NCBI GenBank assembly: GCA_019918135.1
Contig: WBZZ01000003.1
Span: forward strand, 19,880-83,879
DNA: 64,000 bases
Origin: Paulinella micropora
Lineage: Eukaryota; Cercozoa; Imbricatea; Euglyphida; Paulinellidae
Direction of reading: 5' to 3'
Shown: positions 41,250-50,615 of the stretch, piece after piece
Layout of the letters: each line of letters starts with the position of its first letter
Position numbering within the stretch: the stretch's first letter is position 1
Translations under genes and position numbers: made by a program
The notes under the pieces: model-generated
Told to the model about the DNA's origin: nothing
Database searches by the model: none
Seen by the model: the letters and a program-made list of their open reading frames with translations, nothing else

Positions 41250-42932
41250 ATGGCGGAGCAAGGGCCCCCCAAGCGGCTCAAGGCCGCGACAGATTATCCC
41301 CTGCGACACGACCCCGGCGCTCGCTGTGCACTGTGCTTCGATTGCCCGGCTGCGCAGTGGCAAACTCAGGCCCTGTGCCAGAAGGATACTGCTACCCTGC
41401 GCGAAAGGGGCCTTGCTGATCCGCTCCCTCGCAGGAATACTCTGTACCTCTATGCGCGGCCACCAGACGCCAAGCTCGAGGACTCCGCAGACTACCCACA
41501 CCTGGACCCCCTTGATCAAGTGCTGAGTTCGGCTCGGGACAGGCTGCAGGTGGTGATTGTCGCAACCGGCACAGCTGAAGCTGGCCCTTTGGCCGAACAG
41601 GCTGCCAAGCGGCTGCGGATATTCGTCAAGCTGTTAATGTGCCGGAGGAATGCCAAGGGCTTTCCCTTGGGCGCCTACGAGCTGCTCAGCTCCCTGATCA
41701 CGCGGCTCTGCCATAGCTCCCAAGGGCACAGCTCCCCAGGCCACAGTTCCCCGGCCCCTAGCTCCGCCAGCTTTGCGATAGCGCACGTCAGTCAACCTCT
41801 AAAGGACTGCTCCCGGGGCGGCAGCTCCTCTTTAGAAAGCTGGCTCGAAAAAACGCTGTGGAGGGAGCTTGCGTCTGACTTCAAGGGCATCGAAGTCGAA
41901 AGCCTAGACGCACAGCGTCTTTTCGACGCCACGCGGGTCCTGTGGTGGTGGGGCAGACAGAAGCTGGACGAGGGCTACGTAGCGCACACGTTGTCACGGG
42001 TGCGACCACAAAGAAAACGAGGGCTTGCTCCGGTCGACGTGTCGCTAGAAGTACACGAGCCGGACACGATGGGCCCCAGGGAAGCGCATAAATGGGTGAG
42101 ATACGATAAAACTTTCCTCGAGAATGTCAGCACCTTCAGTCCGAGGCGCCCCTTCAAGGTACAGTCCATACGGGTAGTCAGGGGCGATGATATGAAAATT
42201 GATGCGACCTGGAGCCGTGTACTGCGTGCATTATTGGAGCAGTGCCCTGATGCTAAGAAACTTGAGGCCGATGGGTGCCTGTCAGAGGGGGGGGGGGGTG
42301 CAGATGTCCGCTACCCCAGAAGGAGCGCTTGCTCTAGTCTATGCCTGAGGTTGTGGAACATGAAGGAGCTGGAGATACATTGGGAAACAGAATTGACCGT
42401 CTCGAGGGCGCGGACCGTGGAGGTTTTCGTACTTTATCATCTGGAAAAGGTTATACTCTTTCCGGATGCCACGTTTGCTGTCACTGACCAAGAGTTCCGA
42501 CTGATCTTGGATTGTAAACACTACGGGCTGGACGACGAGGGCGAGAATCCTCCCATCATGGATGCTAAGAGGGGGCTCAGGGTTATTCATGGCGGCGACA
42601 ACGACGACGACGACAGCGACGACGACAGCGGTCCACTGCCCAACGTGGTGATTACCCTACGTTCTACGAAGCCGCAAGGAGACGAGCCTCTGTTTCTTCA
42701 GCTGGAGAAGTTTAGGGCCAAGTCTGTCTGCCTCCAAGGCACAGACGGTGACCTCGCCGAAGCAGCACAAGTCCGGAACTTTCGGCGCGTCAGACTCAGC
42801 CTAGTGGATATGAAAGGCGTGACAACTATCAAGGCTCGGCACCTGCGCCTGGATCCGGCGGACTTAACAGCCTACGACGCAATGAGGCTAGTGGTAAACT
42901 CAGACAACTGTGTGGTAGAGCGCGGAGGGTAA
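41250..42932 (+). CDS. Unknown 560-residue protein, possibly F-box/LRR-like
   Basis: ATG 41250 (MAEQGPPKRLKAATDYP) follows a GC-rich leader; an upstream TTG-initiated extension is unlikely. The N-terminus has a basic cluster. A Ser/His/Pro repeat (SSQGHSSPGHSSPAPSS) lies near residue 155. The C-terminal half has irregular leucine-spaced segments (LCLRLWNMKELEIHW, VEVFVLYHLEKVILFP, FRRVRLSLVDMKGVTTI) like degenerate LRRs, interrupted by an acidic run (DNDDDDSDDDSG). Codon use is less GC-extreme than its neighbours. Function unknown; it may be a divergent member of the LRR group in this window. Confidence 0.7.
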   Translation: MAEQGPPKRLKAATDYPLRHDPGARCALCFDCPAAQWQTQALCQKDTATLRERGLADPLPRRNTLYLYARPPDAKLEDSADYPHLDPLDQVLSSARDRLQVVIVATGTAEAGPLAEQAAKRLRIFVKLLMCRRNAKGFPLGAYELLSSLITRLCHSSQGHSSPGHSSPAPSSASFAIAHVSQPLKDCSRGGSSSLESWLEKTLWRELASDFKGIEVESLDAQRLFDATRVLWWWGRQKLDEGYVAHTLSRVRPQRKRGLAPVDVSLEVHEPDTMGPREAHKWVRYDKTFLENVSTFSPRRPFKVQSIRVVRGDDMKIDATWSRVLRALLEQCPDAKKLEADGCLSEGGGGADVRYPRRSACSSLCLRLWNMKELEIHWETELTVSRARTVEVFVLYHLEKVILFPDATFAVTDQEFRLILDCKHYGLDDEGENPPIMDAKRGLRVIHGGDNDDDDSDDDSGPLPNVVITLRSTKPQGDEPLFLQLEKFRAKSVCLQGTDGDLAEAAQVRNFRRVRLSLVDMKGVTTIKARHLRLDPADLTAYDAMRLVVNSDNCVVERGG

Positions 42933-43128
42933 GAGGGCTGGAAGGGGGGGGGGGAGGACGGACAGAGTGTGCTTTCTCTGCTACGCCACCGGGGGGGGAC
43001 CGGCCGGCGGCGGAGAAAGAGCCGCGGGGGCTGAGACTAGCACCCAGCAGGCGTTTTTTCCAGCACTCCTCCTCCGTGGTGCCTAGCCAGCGAGCGAGAG
43101 AATGGGAGTACCGGCGTAAGAAAACCTG

Positions 43129-43134
43129 ATTAAA
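43129..43134 (+). terminator. ATTAAA signal
   Basis: ATTAAA followed by an A run, about 200 bases past the stop of the gene at 41250. Confidence 0.5.
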
Positions 43135-43328
43135 AAAAAGCCAGGACGCTACACAAGCTGGGGCCCGGCTCCGGGAAGGCCCCCCCCCCTTCTGTCCGGG
43201 CCTGCGGGTTCGCGCAAGCTTTTTTTACCGGGGGGCCGTCCGTCCCTTTGCTGCCGGCCGGAGAATTCGGGCCGGCCGCCGCTGCTGCGCCGAGCGGCCC
43301 AGAGCTAGGGTGCACAACTTGGTGGTTT

Positions 43329-43334
43329 TTATTG
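43329..43334 (-). terminator. AATAAA signal
   Basis: Canonical AATAAA on the minus strand, 83 bases past the stop at 43417. Confidence 0.55.
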
Positions 43335-43416
43335 ACAAGACTGAATCCTGAATCAGAGTAGTCCTCCCTAACGCGGGCCCGGCTTGCTCCTTGTCATTGT
43401 GCGCGGGACTGCTGGC

Positions 43417-44703
43417 TCAGCCGCGGGGGTGGCCGGCGGCTGCGCCGAGCGGGCCGTGCAGGCGGAACAGCCAGAAACACATGGTGCCCGACGGCCGGTA
43501 GTCGAGCAGCGACGCCCGCCAGCCCGCCCCCCTTAGCAGGGCTCCGAGCTCGGTGCTGTAGACCGCGCGCGTCAGCTCCAGGTCACCCGCGTGGCCGGTC
43601 AGCCATTCCAGCGCGCCGCGCCCGCCAAAGAACGTCAGCGCTAGCAACGAGCCCGGCCGGGGGTCCAGGTGAGCTAGCACCCGGCGGATGGCGCGTGTGT
43701 TGCCGTGCAGCATGTTGCAAAAGTCCAGGTACGCTACGTCCCAGCCGGCGGCCGGCGCACCCTCCTGCAGGAGGTCCTCGAGGGAGCGGCGGTGGACGCG
43801 GACGCCCGGCAGAGCCAACCGCTCGAGCTCGTCGCACGTCTGCGGACAGAAGTTGGGGACGTCGGCCGACAGCGCCACGCCCAGCTCCCGTGCCACCTGT
43901 CCCAGCGCCCGGCAGCTCGCTCCCTCGGCCGCATCGAGCACTAGCGCCCGCAACGTCTGCCCTCGTACCCGCACCAACTCGCGCGCGTGGTGAGCCAGGC
44001 TGGCGTTGCAGGCCTCCTTGAAACTGGGGTCTCGGTCCCCGCTGAACGACTCTGGCCGATCCCGGGCCTGGGCGGCCGGCGCGGCCCCTTCCAGCCGCTC
44101 GGCCGCCTGGCGTAGCTCGGCGTCCAGTAGCGGGACCGGCACGTACTGGCTCTTGCCCTTGTATTTGCCGGGCCCACGATACACGACTTCGGCGTACAGC
44201 ACCCCCTCCAGCAACCTGGCGCGGTGGCCCACTCGGTACTCGCTGGCGTGGTACCGCACGGCCCGGAGCCTGCCCTCCAGCACCGCGCGGGAGAGGAGGG
44301 GCGTGCCGTTGATGACTTCCCAGCCCAGGAACCAGGCGGCGTCGCTGTCGCTGCGCAGCTCCTCGTCGGCCCAGGTGACGCACAACCCCTCGGCGCGGCC
44401 TCCTCCGAGCCGGGCCTGCTCCACGGCCTCCGCCTCGGACGCGTACACCGTGGGCTGGTACGACACGACCAGTGGCGGGCCCGCGCCGCCGGGCCGAGGC
44501 TCGTCTCCGTCGCGTAGGTCTTGCAGCTCAAACCCGCGGACCCGGGCGCCCGCGGGGCGGAGCCTCTTGTTCTTGCGCGGTGGCTGGCGTTTGCGCCCGT
44601 GGGCCGCCGCGGCGCGAGGACGCTTGGCGGTGGCTGCCGCGGCGCGAGGACGCTGGGCGGTGGCCGCCGCCGGGACGCTGTTGGTCGGTGTGCTAGCTTG
44701 CAT
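43417..44703 (-). CDS. Methyltransferase-like protein with histone-H1-like N-terminus
   Basis: A protein of about 428 residues; ATG 44703. The first 55 residues are Ala/Lys/Arg-rich with repeated KRPRAAAA units and a basic cluster (GRKRQPPRKNKRLRPAG), resembling a histone H1 or DNA-condensing tail and nuclear signal. Residues about 75-225 form a beta-rich domain (YQPTVYASEAEAVEQA, LCVTWADEELRSDSDAAWFL, VYRGPGKYKGKSQYVPVPLL). Residues about 265-420 look like a Rossmann-fold methyltransferase: an acidic-ended strand (LRALVLDAAEGASC), a later motif with DVAYLDFCN in the position of the motif IV region, then LLALTFFGGRG and a final beta hairpin. Known counterparts act on DNA, RNA or protein. The SAM-binding loop is not textbook, so the activity is uncertain. 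Confidence 0.72.
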   Translation of the reverse strand: MQASTPTNSVPAAATAQRPRAAAATAKRPRAAAAHGRKRQPPRKNKRLRPAGARVRGFELQDLRDGDEPRPGGAGPPLVVSYQPTVYASEAEAVEQARLGGGRAEGLCVTWADEELRSDSDAAWFLGWEVINGTPLLSRAVLEGRLRAVRYHASEYRVGHRARLLEGVLYAEVVYRGPGKYKGKSQYVPVPLLDAELRQAAERLEGAAPAAQARDRPESFSGDRDPSFKEACNASLAHHARELVRVRGQTLRALVLDAAEGASCRALGQVARELGVALSADVPNFCPQTCDELERLALPGVRVHRRSLEDLLQEGAPAAGWDVAYLDFCNMLHGNTRAIRRVLAHLDPRPGSLLALTFFGGRGALEWLTGHAGDLELTRAVYSTELGALLRGAGWRASLLDYRPSGTMCFWLFRLHGPLGAAAGHPRG

Positions 44704-45249
44704 GTCTGTTGAGCGCGGTGGGCGAGGACGAATTGTGAGTGGGGGTAAGCGTGCCAACCACCTCGCCCTCGCACGGGCTGGCGCGCGCCCGGGGTCACGG
44801 GCGGCCTGGCACACCCCTCCCCGTACACACACAGGCGCGCCAGCCCGCGGGGGTGGCTCGGCGTGCGCCTGGGGGCGCGTCCACCCGAGAGCGAGACAGC
44901 CACCGGCCGGCGGGGGGGGGGCCGCCGCCTCCCTTCCCCCCACACGCACGCCAGCCCGTGCGCGTGGAACGGGGGGGGGCCTGGCGCGCGCCGGCCGGCG
45001 CGTCCACCGGCGGGAGAGAGAAGGACCTGGCGCGCGGGCCCGCCGCCTCTCCCCCCCCCCCCCCCCCGCCACGCACCCTCGCCCCCCGCCACGCACCCTC
45101 GCGCCCCCTCCCCACCGCCTTCCTCTTCCCCCCGCCGGCCCCTCACCGCGGGAAGGCGAGCCACGGGGGGCCTGCTCCTAGCTTCTCCCTCGTGTGCGCC
45201 GGTGCACGCCCGCTCACTATTCCGAGCGGGTAAGCCCAGGTTGTGCGCC
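44704..45249. other. Divergent promoter region, GC-rich
   Basis: 546 bases between divergent starts. Several copies of CACGCACCCTCGC and of GGCGCGCCGG-type strings; a C run at 45051-45067. No gene seen. Confidence 0.5.
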
Positions 45250-45909
45250 ATGAGCAGCAACGGCAGCGGTAGCGTGGCCCAGGCCACCGCCCCCCCGGCG
45301 TATACGCACGTCAAGCTGCTGGTAGTGGGCGATTCCGGGACCGGTAAAACGAGCCTGCTGCAGCGCCTGGCCAGGGACCTGGCCCCCCCCGAAAGCATGT
45401 GTACGCCGACCCTCAGGGTAGACTTTGTCTTGTTGGATGTGGTGCGCCACGGCAGGCCTGTCAAGCTGTGGTGTTGGGACATGGCGGGACAGGATCGCTA
45501 CTACACCATGGTGAACCAGTACTGGCAGAACACCGACGTGGCTTTGCTGTGCTACGACATGAGCAAGCCGGGCGCCCTCAAATCGTTGTTTGCTAACTGG
45601 GTGCAGCCGGCCAAGGGCAAACTGCCCCCGCACTGCCAAATCGTACTTGTGGGCTGCAAGCAAGATAAGATTCATGCCCACCACGCCGACGAGGTGCAAC
45701 AACAGGCAGAAGCCGTCTTGGCCACCTTTGGCCAGCGGGCGCTCTGGACCAGCGCGCGCCAAGACCCCCAGAGCAAGTTGCTAGGCATGTTGTATCCCTA
45801 CGTGGACCGGGAGCTGGGGCGGCCGCGTCCCGCCGACCCCGGCGAGACCATTGACCTAGCCAGCCCGGCGGGCGAGGGCGCCGCCCGCCAGAGCTGCTGT
45901 CAGCAGTAG
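45250..45909 (+). CDS. Rab-like small GTPase
   Basis: A protein of 219 residues; ATG 45250. G1/P-loop GDSGTGKT at residues 27-34, switch I threonine in CTPTLRVDF, G3 WDMAGQDRYY (about 76-85), a G4-equivalent VGCKQDK in place of the usual NKxD, and G5-like TSARQ. The C-terminus ends SCCQQ, a double-Cys prenylation motif of Rab type, so the protein is probably membrane-anchored and acts in vesicle traffic. Length is normal for Rabs. The G4 Asn is Cys here, which may weaken guanine specificity. Rab-like genes occur in hosts and, rarely, in giant viruses, where capture from the host is assumed. ATTAAA lies at 46001. Confidence 0.9.
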   Translation: MSSNGSGSVAQATAPPAYTHVKLLVVGDSGTGKTSLLQRLARDLAPPESMCTPTLRVDFVLLDVVRHGRPVKLWCWDMAGQDRYYTMVNQYWQNTDVALLCYDMSKPGALKSLFANWVQPAKGKLPPHCQIVLVGCKQDKIHAHHADEVQQQAEAVLATFGQRALWTSARQDPQSKLLGMLYPYVDRELGRPRPADPGETIDLASPAGEGAARQSCCQQ

Positions 45910-46000
45910 ACGCGCCGGCGGCAGCAGCCACGATTGTCCCGTCTGGGGAGCCCGGCCGCGGCCAGCGCGCGGGGGAGGGGCTCCCCCGGTTCCTGTCCTG

Positions 46001-46006
46001 ATTAAA
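46001..46006 (+). terminator. ATTAAA signal
   Basis: ATTAAA 92 bases past the GTPase stop. Confidence 0.5.
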
Positions 46007-46291
46007 GAGCCATGATTCGACGGCGTTTTTTCTTGGGTCCTTCGCCAGGGCCCAGAGAGTAGACGAGAGGCACTGCGAGGGGCCAGATGGAGCAGGGAGA
46101 GGGGGAAGGTGTACCCCCTGGCTCGCTCTCCTGCCCCTGGCTCGCTCTCCTACCCCGGTCCCCTCTCCGTTCCTTCCCCTCTCCCTCCCCGGGCCGGCGC
46201 GGCCCCGGCGCGGGCCCCGGCGCGGGCGCCCGGGCCGCCGCCCCAATATCCTCCAACACTGGGCAAGACTACGCCCGCACAAGAAGAAGAG

Positions 46292-47593
46292 ATGCACTTC
46301 GGCCCCGCCCGCCAGCTGTGGCGCCCGTGGCCCCTCCTCCTGCTGTGCGGGTGGCTGCGGGCCGCCGGCGCCGGGTGCCCGTACCCCCTGCAGTGCCCGA
46401 CCCAAGAGGAGGCGTGCCCCTCGGTCGTGTGCCCCGGCGGCGTCACGATCCTTGAGCTGACGACGGCGGCCCCGCAGGACACGTTCGTGTGGCCCCTGTG
46501 GCCGCCCACCGCCCCGACTGCGCGCCGCCGCCGCCAGGCCCAGGCCACCGTCCCGACGTCGTTCACGGTCGACTGGGGGGACGGCTCCAGCCCCACGCCG
46601 TGCCTGGACGCCGGCGCCGCGCCGTGCGCGCACACGTACGCTGCTCCCGGCACGTACACAGTGACGGCAGACCCCGGCGGACGCTACCCCGTGCGCGGCT
46701 GGGCGCTGACACCGGCCTGGCACGCCGCGGCGCCCGCGGGCCTGCAGCTGCGCGCCGTGAGGCGGTGGGGGGAGCTGCGCTTCCACGAGACGAGCGGCTA
46801 CCACCTGTACGCGGCGCCGGGGCTCATGCATGCGCACTCACTGGCCTTTCTGCAGGACACGGGGCTCGTGCGCGTCTGGGACTACAGCTTCGCGGGCCTC
46901 GCCACTCCGGTGCCGGACCTGAGCTACGGGCTCAACGTGTCGGGCGCCGAGTCGGCGGTCGGCCTGTTTGAGAACTCCACTGGCCTGCTTGGTTTGCGCG
47001 GCACGCAAGACTGGGACACGCGCCGCCTTCGCAACGCCAGCCGCGCGTTCGCGGGCCTGCCGGCGCTGACGGAGCTCGACCTGTCGCGCTGGGACACCGC
47101 CCTGCTCGAGGACGTGAGCGAACTGTTCGCGGGCGGCGCGGCGCTCACGTGGACGGGGGTCGGCGGCTGGACGTCGCTGCCGAGCCTGTCGCGCTTCGAC
47201 GAACTGTTCCGGGGCGTGGGCAGCGACTTCCGGGAAGCGCTCACCGGCTGGTCGACGCCCGTGCTCGCGCCGGGCTCGGTCGACTGCTCGCGGCTGGCGC
47301 GGTACACGGCGCTCGGGCAGGCGCACTGGCCCGCCGCGTGCTCGCGCTCGCTCTTCCTGGCGCTCGTGCGCACGAGCTACCCTAACGCAGTCGCCACCCT
47401 AGCGCTGTCGCCCACGGCCGGCCCGGGCCAGAGCGGCACGTACGGCGTGGACTGGGGGGACGGTTCCACGCCCGGCGCTTGTAACGTATACGAGCCAGTG
47501 TGCCACAGCGTCCAGGTATTGCAGTCTAATGACGTGCCCACCTGCCATGTCTTTGGTGATTTATCCAGACCGCTGGACTGGGCTTGCATGTAG
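46292..47593 (+). CDS. BspA/DUF285-like surface protein with PKD-like repeats, 3' end replaced
   Basis: A frame of about 433 residues; ATG 46292 begins a signal peptide (WPLLLLCGWLRAAGAG). A Cys-rich segment follows, then a PKD-like beta unit (FTVDWGDGSSPTPC), then BspA/DUF285-type repeats whose hallmark is visible (LTELDLSRWDTALLEDVSEL, then LFAGG), then the start of a second PKD-like unit (GTYGVDWGDGSTPGAC). Such proteins are secreted or cell-surface adhesins in protists and bacteria. About the last 35 codons, from roughly 47480, read antisense through DNA that on the other strand belongs to the fibre block, so the natural C-terminus is missing and the frame ends by chance. This marks the left edge of the island. 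Confidence 0.75.
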   Translation: MHFGPARQLWRPWPLLLLCGWLRAAGAGCPYPLQCPTQEEACPSVVCPGGVTILELTTAAPQDTFVWPLWPPTAPTARRRRQAQATVPTSFTVDWGDGSSPTPCLDAGAAPCAHTYAAPGTYTVTADPGGRYPVRGWALTPAWHAAAPAGLQLRAVRRWGELRFHETSGYHLYAAPGLMHAHSLAFLQDTGLVRVWDYSFAGLATPVPDLSYGLNVSGAESAVGLFENSTGLLGLRGTQDWDTRRLRNASRAFAGLPALTELDLSRWDTALLEDVSELFAGGAALTWTGVGGWTSLPSLSRFDELFRGVGSDFREALTGWSTPVLAPGSVDCSRLARYTALGQAHWPAACSRSLFLALVRTSYPNAVATLALSPTAGPGQSGTYGVDWGDGSTPGACNVYEPVCHSVQVLQSNDVPTCHVFGDLSRPLDWACM

Positions 47594-50290
47594 TACTGTT
47601 GCAGGACGACACCAGTGCCAAAATCTAGCTGGAGCCACTCTCCGGGGTACGCTACACCCGAAAACGTTTTGCTGGAACCGGAGCTGTAGGCGCCGCTCGC
47701 GGCATTGTAGGTACTAGTGTTGCTCTGCCCGTATTGAAGCCGTCGTACGAATTGCCGTTCCCGGAAGTGGATGCACTCGCGACCAGGCCGTTCCAGCTGT
47801 TACTCGTCATGCTGTCGGGCTTCTTCACGTACGAAGTTGTTACAAGGCTCAGACCATGAGAGATAGCCTGGTCCCCGTACAGCAGGGCGCCGTCGGAGCC
47901 CAGCGACACCAAGCTAGTACTGCTTGGTAGAGCGGTTGGCAGCTTGAGTGCAGAAGTACCAGACGCGGGAGCGGAAAGGGTGCTGCTGCCTCCAGCCCCG
48001 CTGAGTGACAGCGAGCTAGCAGCCCCTGTCGCTAGCTGGCCGCTGGAGTCGAGTGTCACTAGCGAAGTGCTGCCTGGCAGGGCTGTCGGCAGCTTGAGTG
48101 CAGAGGAGCCAGAGGCTGGAGCGGAAAGGCTGCTGGTGCCGCCCGCCCCGCTGAGTGACAGCGAGCTAGCAGCCCCTGTCGCGAGCTGGCCACCGGAAGC
48201 GAGTGTCAACAGCGACGTGCCGCCAGGCAGTGACGCCGGTACCTTGAGCGCAGACGCACCTACCTGGCCCGCGCTCTTCAAGGAAACGAGTGACGTGCTG
48301 GCGGGCAGCGAAAGCGGGAGTGTAAATTTAGAGGCGGTGAGTTCGCCGGTCGTGCTGTTCCATTGTGTTGCCTTCTTGGCGGTGGTAGAATCTGCGCCCG
48401 ACCTCAGCGGCTTGATATAAGCAGCATCAGTGTTAGCGGATACCAGTTCAGCGCCAGTGGCGTTCAGCACGATCGAGCGAGATGTCGCTGCCTTGGCTCT
48501 GCTTCCTATTGCGATCGATTCCTGGGCGGCAGCATCCGTGATAGCCGTACTGCCGATCCCAACCGACCGTACGCCGAGCGTACTAGCATAGGGACCGACA
48601 GAGACCGACGAAACGCCTTGTGTGCTCTCCGAGGAGTAGGCACCGATCGCGACGGCGAGATCTTCCTGGCCAGAGTATCCCGCCCTGTAGCCAACGGCAG
48701 TTCCAAACTGGCCCTGTCCACTCGCGCCTGCTTCACGATCTACTGCGACTGTGAGTATCTGCTGCCCCTCGCCCGCTAAAGTCCCGATTGCTACGCTGTC
48801 TCCGCCCTTGAAGCCGGTGGCGCCTACAGCGAACTGGCCCGCGCTGTCGAGCGTGACGAACTGCTTGGTGCCTGCGCTGGGCAGGGCCACAGGCAGCTTA
48901 AGCGCGACGGAGCCGGTGCCAGGCGCGGAAAGCGTGCTGTTGCCGCCAGCCCCAGTCAGCATGAGCGTTGACGAGTTGACTAAATTCGCGAGTGAGGTCC
49001 CGTGCGGGTTGTTAGTAGCGCCTGTATGCGCCGTGAGCGACGCAGAGGTCGCGGCAGGCCCTCCTACAATGTTGCTTACGGAGTACGCCAGATACTTGCG
49101 CGTAATCTGTACTAAAAACAACGGGGCGGGGGTTTGGTACATGCGGAGCCTGGCTTTCGACTACCAGCTGTACAATGCCGGCTGCATCGAGAACACTAGC
49201 TATCCGACCAAGGCCTCCCAGCTGGCACCCAAGGCGTACGTCGACCACCAGGTGGCAGGAGCGGTGAAATTCCCGTCGATCATGCCTACCCAAAACGACT
49301 GTGTCGTGACCATGGACCCGGACGGCTCGATCTTTGCGGTCAAGGACAGGACGCTCAAGCAGCAGTCTTTGGCTCCTAGCGGCAATGGTGCATCGTGCTC
49401 ATGGACACCGACTTTACGGTTACGACGATCCCAGACACTCTCGCGAGGCTGCCGGACCCTCTGCCCGCCTCGACCGCGCAGCTGGTGACGGTCGATTCAG
49501 ACGGCGTGCTAGGCCTAAGCAGCCACTTGACTGCTACCAACAACCCGCACGGGACTTCTGTGAGCAACATTATAGGAGGGCCCGCTGCGACATCCGCGTC
49601 GCTCACTGCGCACACGGGTGCTACTAACAATCCGCACGGGACGGCTGCGGTTGCTGGCGTGAACGTGTGCAGGCTGTCGCCTACAAAGGTCTGGGCGGTC
49701 TTGCTATCCCAATTGAACCACCGGCTGCCGTCCGCGCTGTAAGCGACTACCCACTCTCTGGGCGCAGTGATGGCGCCCGCGGACGTGACGTGGTAAGCAG
49801 TGACTTTGGCGTGCTGGCCCAGATCGAGCTGGAGCCACGCGCCTACCACCGTGAGATTATCGACCACCGTCTCGATCATGCCAGTGTAGTTGTTGCCGCT
49901 GTAGCTGTCGGGAGCGGTTGTGCCCCACAAGGTCGAGAAGTCGCTGTCAAATGCTAGGAAGGCTTGGGCGGAATTGCTAGAGGCTGAGGCCACAAAGGAG
50001 CCAGAGTTGTTAGAAGTCATCCCGGCCGGCTGGTTAACTTTGGCTTCTATGTCCAGCGTCAAGGTAATCAGGTCGGCTAAATCGACCAAGTGCGGGTTCC
50101 CAGACGTAGTCAGTCTGTGAGCGGTGTTGAGGGCTACCGCCTCGTTCGCGGCCACGCCGCCTGTTGCCCATCTCACGCCCCCGTCACCGTCCGAGACAAG
50201 GACGTCGCCGTTCTGTCCGTCAACCGGCAGCACAAAGTCGTCGGTCGCACCGTCCAAACGACGGCGCTTGTACGACCTAGCAACTTCCAT
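47450..50290 (-). pseudogene. Fibre-like protein gene(s), left arm
   Basis: An N-terminal part from ATG 50290 has a short basic stretch (YKRRRLDGATD), a collar motif (DGQNGDVLVSDGDGGVRW) common at the start of fibre proteins in Polinton-like viruses and giant viruses, then a discoidin (F5/8 C)-like domain (WLQLDLGQHAKVTAYHV). The part below about 49140 carries repeats of fibre-shaft type (SGAGGTSSLSAPASGSSALK, LPTALPGSTSLVTLDSSGQL), a trimeric-adhesin-like head segment (AVAIGAYSSE, SVGPYAS, IAIGSRAKA) and a second discoidin-like unit reaching about 47450. Between them lies fibre-type DNA on the opposite strand. The block is broken in a few places. The expected role is attachment of virus particles to cells. 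Confidence 0.65.
49143..49742 (+). other. Fibre-type coding segment in opposite orientation
   Basis: The + strand encodes fibre-like sequence (ASQLAPKAYVDHQVAG, typical of shaft-joint segments, and TNNPHGTSVSNIIGGPAATS). It is bracketed by inverted copies of an about 85-base repeat (about 49005-49085 and 49560-49645) that encodes NIxGGPAATSASLTAHTG in each orientation. Confidence 0.7.
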
Positions 50291-50332
50291 TTTGCCCCTT
50301 TGCTGCTTTAAGAGAACAAGAGAATAAGTTTT

Positions 50333-50338
50333 TTTAAT
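50333..50338 (-). terminator. ATTAAA signal
   Basis: ATTAAA on the minus strand, just past the stop of the small zinc-binding gene, in the 51-base gap before the fibre ATG. Confidence 0.5.
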
Positions 50339-50341
50339 TGT

Positions 50342-50560
50342 TTACAAGATCTCGTCCAGGAAATTGTCGACGAAGCGCATCCGCTCCGCCCAAGTGTCTC
50401 CGCCGGGGACGTCTCGCGCGGGGTTGATGCAGGCGCCGTCACCATAGTATCTGCAGACGAGCGAGGCAAGATCATTGGGGTCGCCTCTTTTCCCTGTCCC
50501 CGACCAGTACAACTGCCCTTCAAAAAAGCAGGCGTCACAGGTAGGACAAACAGCTAGCAT
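50342..50560 (-). CDS. Small zinc-binding protein, left-arm copy
   Basis: 72 residues. The ATG at 50560 is chosen because the right-arm copy starts at the same residue (MLAVCPTC). It has a Cys-x2-Cys pair near the N-terminus (CPTCDACFF), two more Cys at about 31 and 39 (LVCRYYGDGAC) and an acidic-aromatic helix at the end (MRFVDNFLDEIL). The Cys layout suggests a single zinc ribbon. It is about 90 percent similar to 62269-62487. The upstream TTTTTTCTTCTCTGC box is shared by both copies and may be a promoter element. Its regular pairing with a fibre gene suggests a structural or regulatory partner; function unknown. Confidence 0.8.
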   Translation of the reverse strand: MLAVCPTCDACFFEGQLYWSGTGKRGDPNDLASLVCRYYGDGACINPARDVPGGDTWAERMRFVDNFLDEIL

Positions 50561-50599
50561 TATCGACCACCCTTGTACCACGCTTCAATGATAAAGCAG

Positions 50600-50615
50600 A
50601 GAAGAAAAAATCAGC
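50600..50615 (-). promoter_or_regulatory. Shared upstream box of the zinc-binding genes
   Basis: Read on the minus strand, TTTTTTCTTCTCTGC then TTTATCA stands upstream of the left copy; the same string, with a one-base difference, is at 62223-62248 upstream of the right copy. The remaining spacer to the ATG differs, so this box is relatively conserved. Confidence 0.45.

Larger units (their letters stand above)
42933..43416. other. Convergent intergenic with paired polyadenylation motifs
   Basis: Between two converging genes. ATTAAA on the + strand is at 43129-43134 and AATAAA on the minus strand at 43334-43329. The rest is G/C-run DNA without a gene. Confidence 0.6.

Noticed and set aside
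49005-49645. A proven phase-variation cassette
   Set aside because: The geometry is suggestive, but no site-specific recombinase is visible in the window and no second orientation can be seen in one sequence, so it is kept only as a low-key finding.
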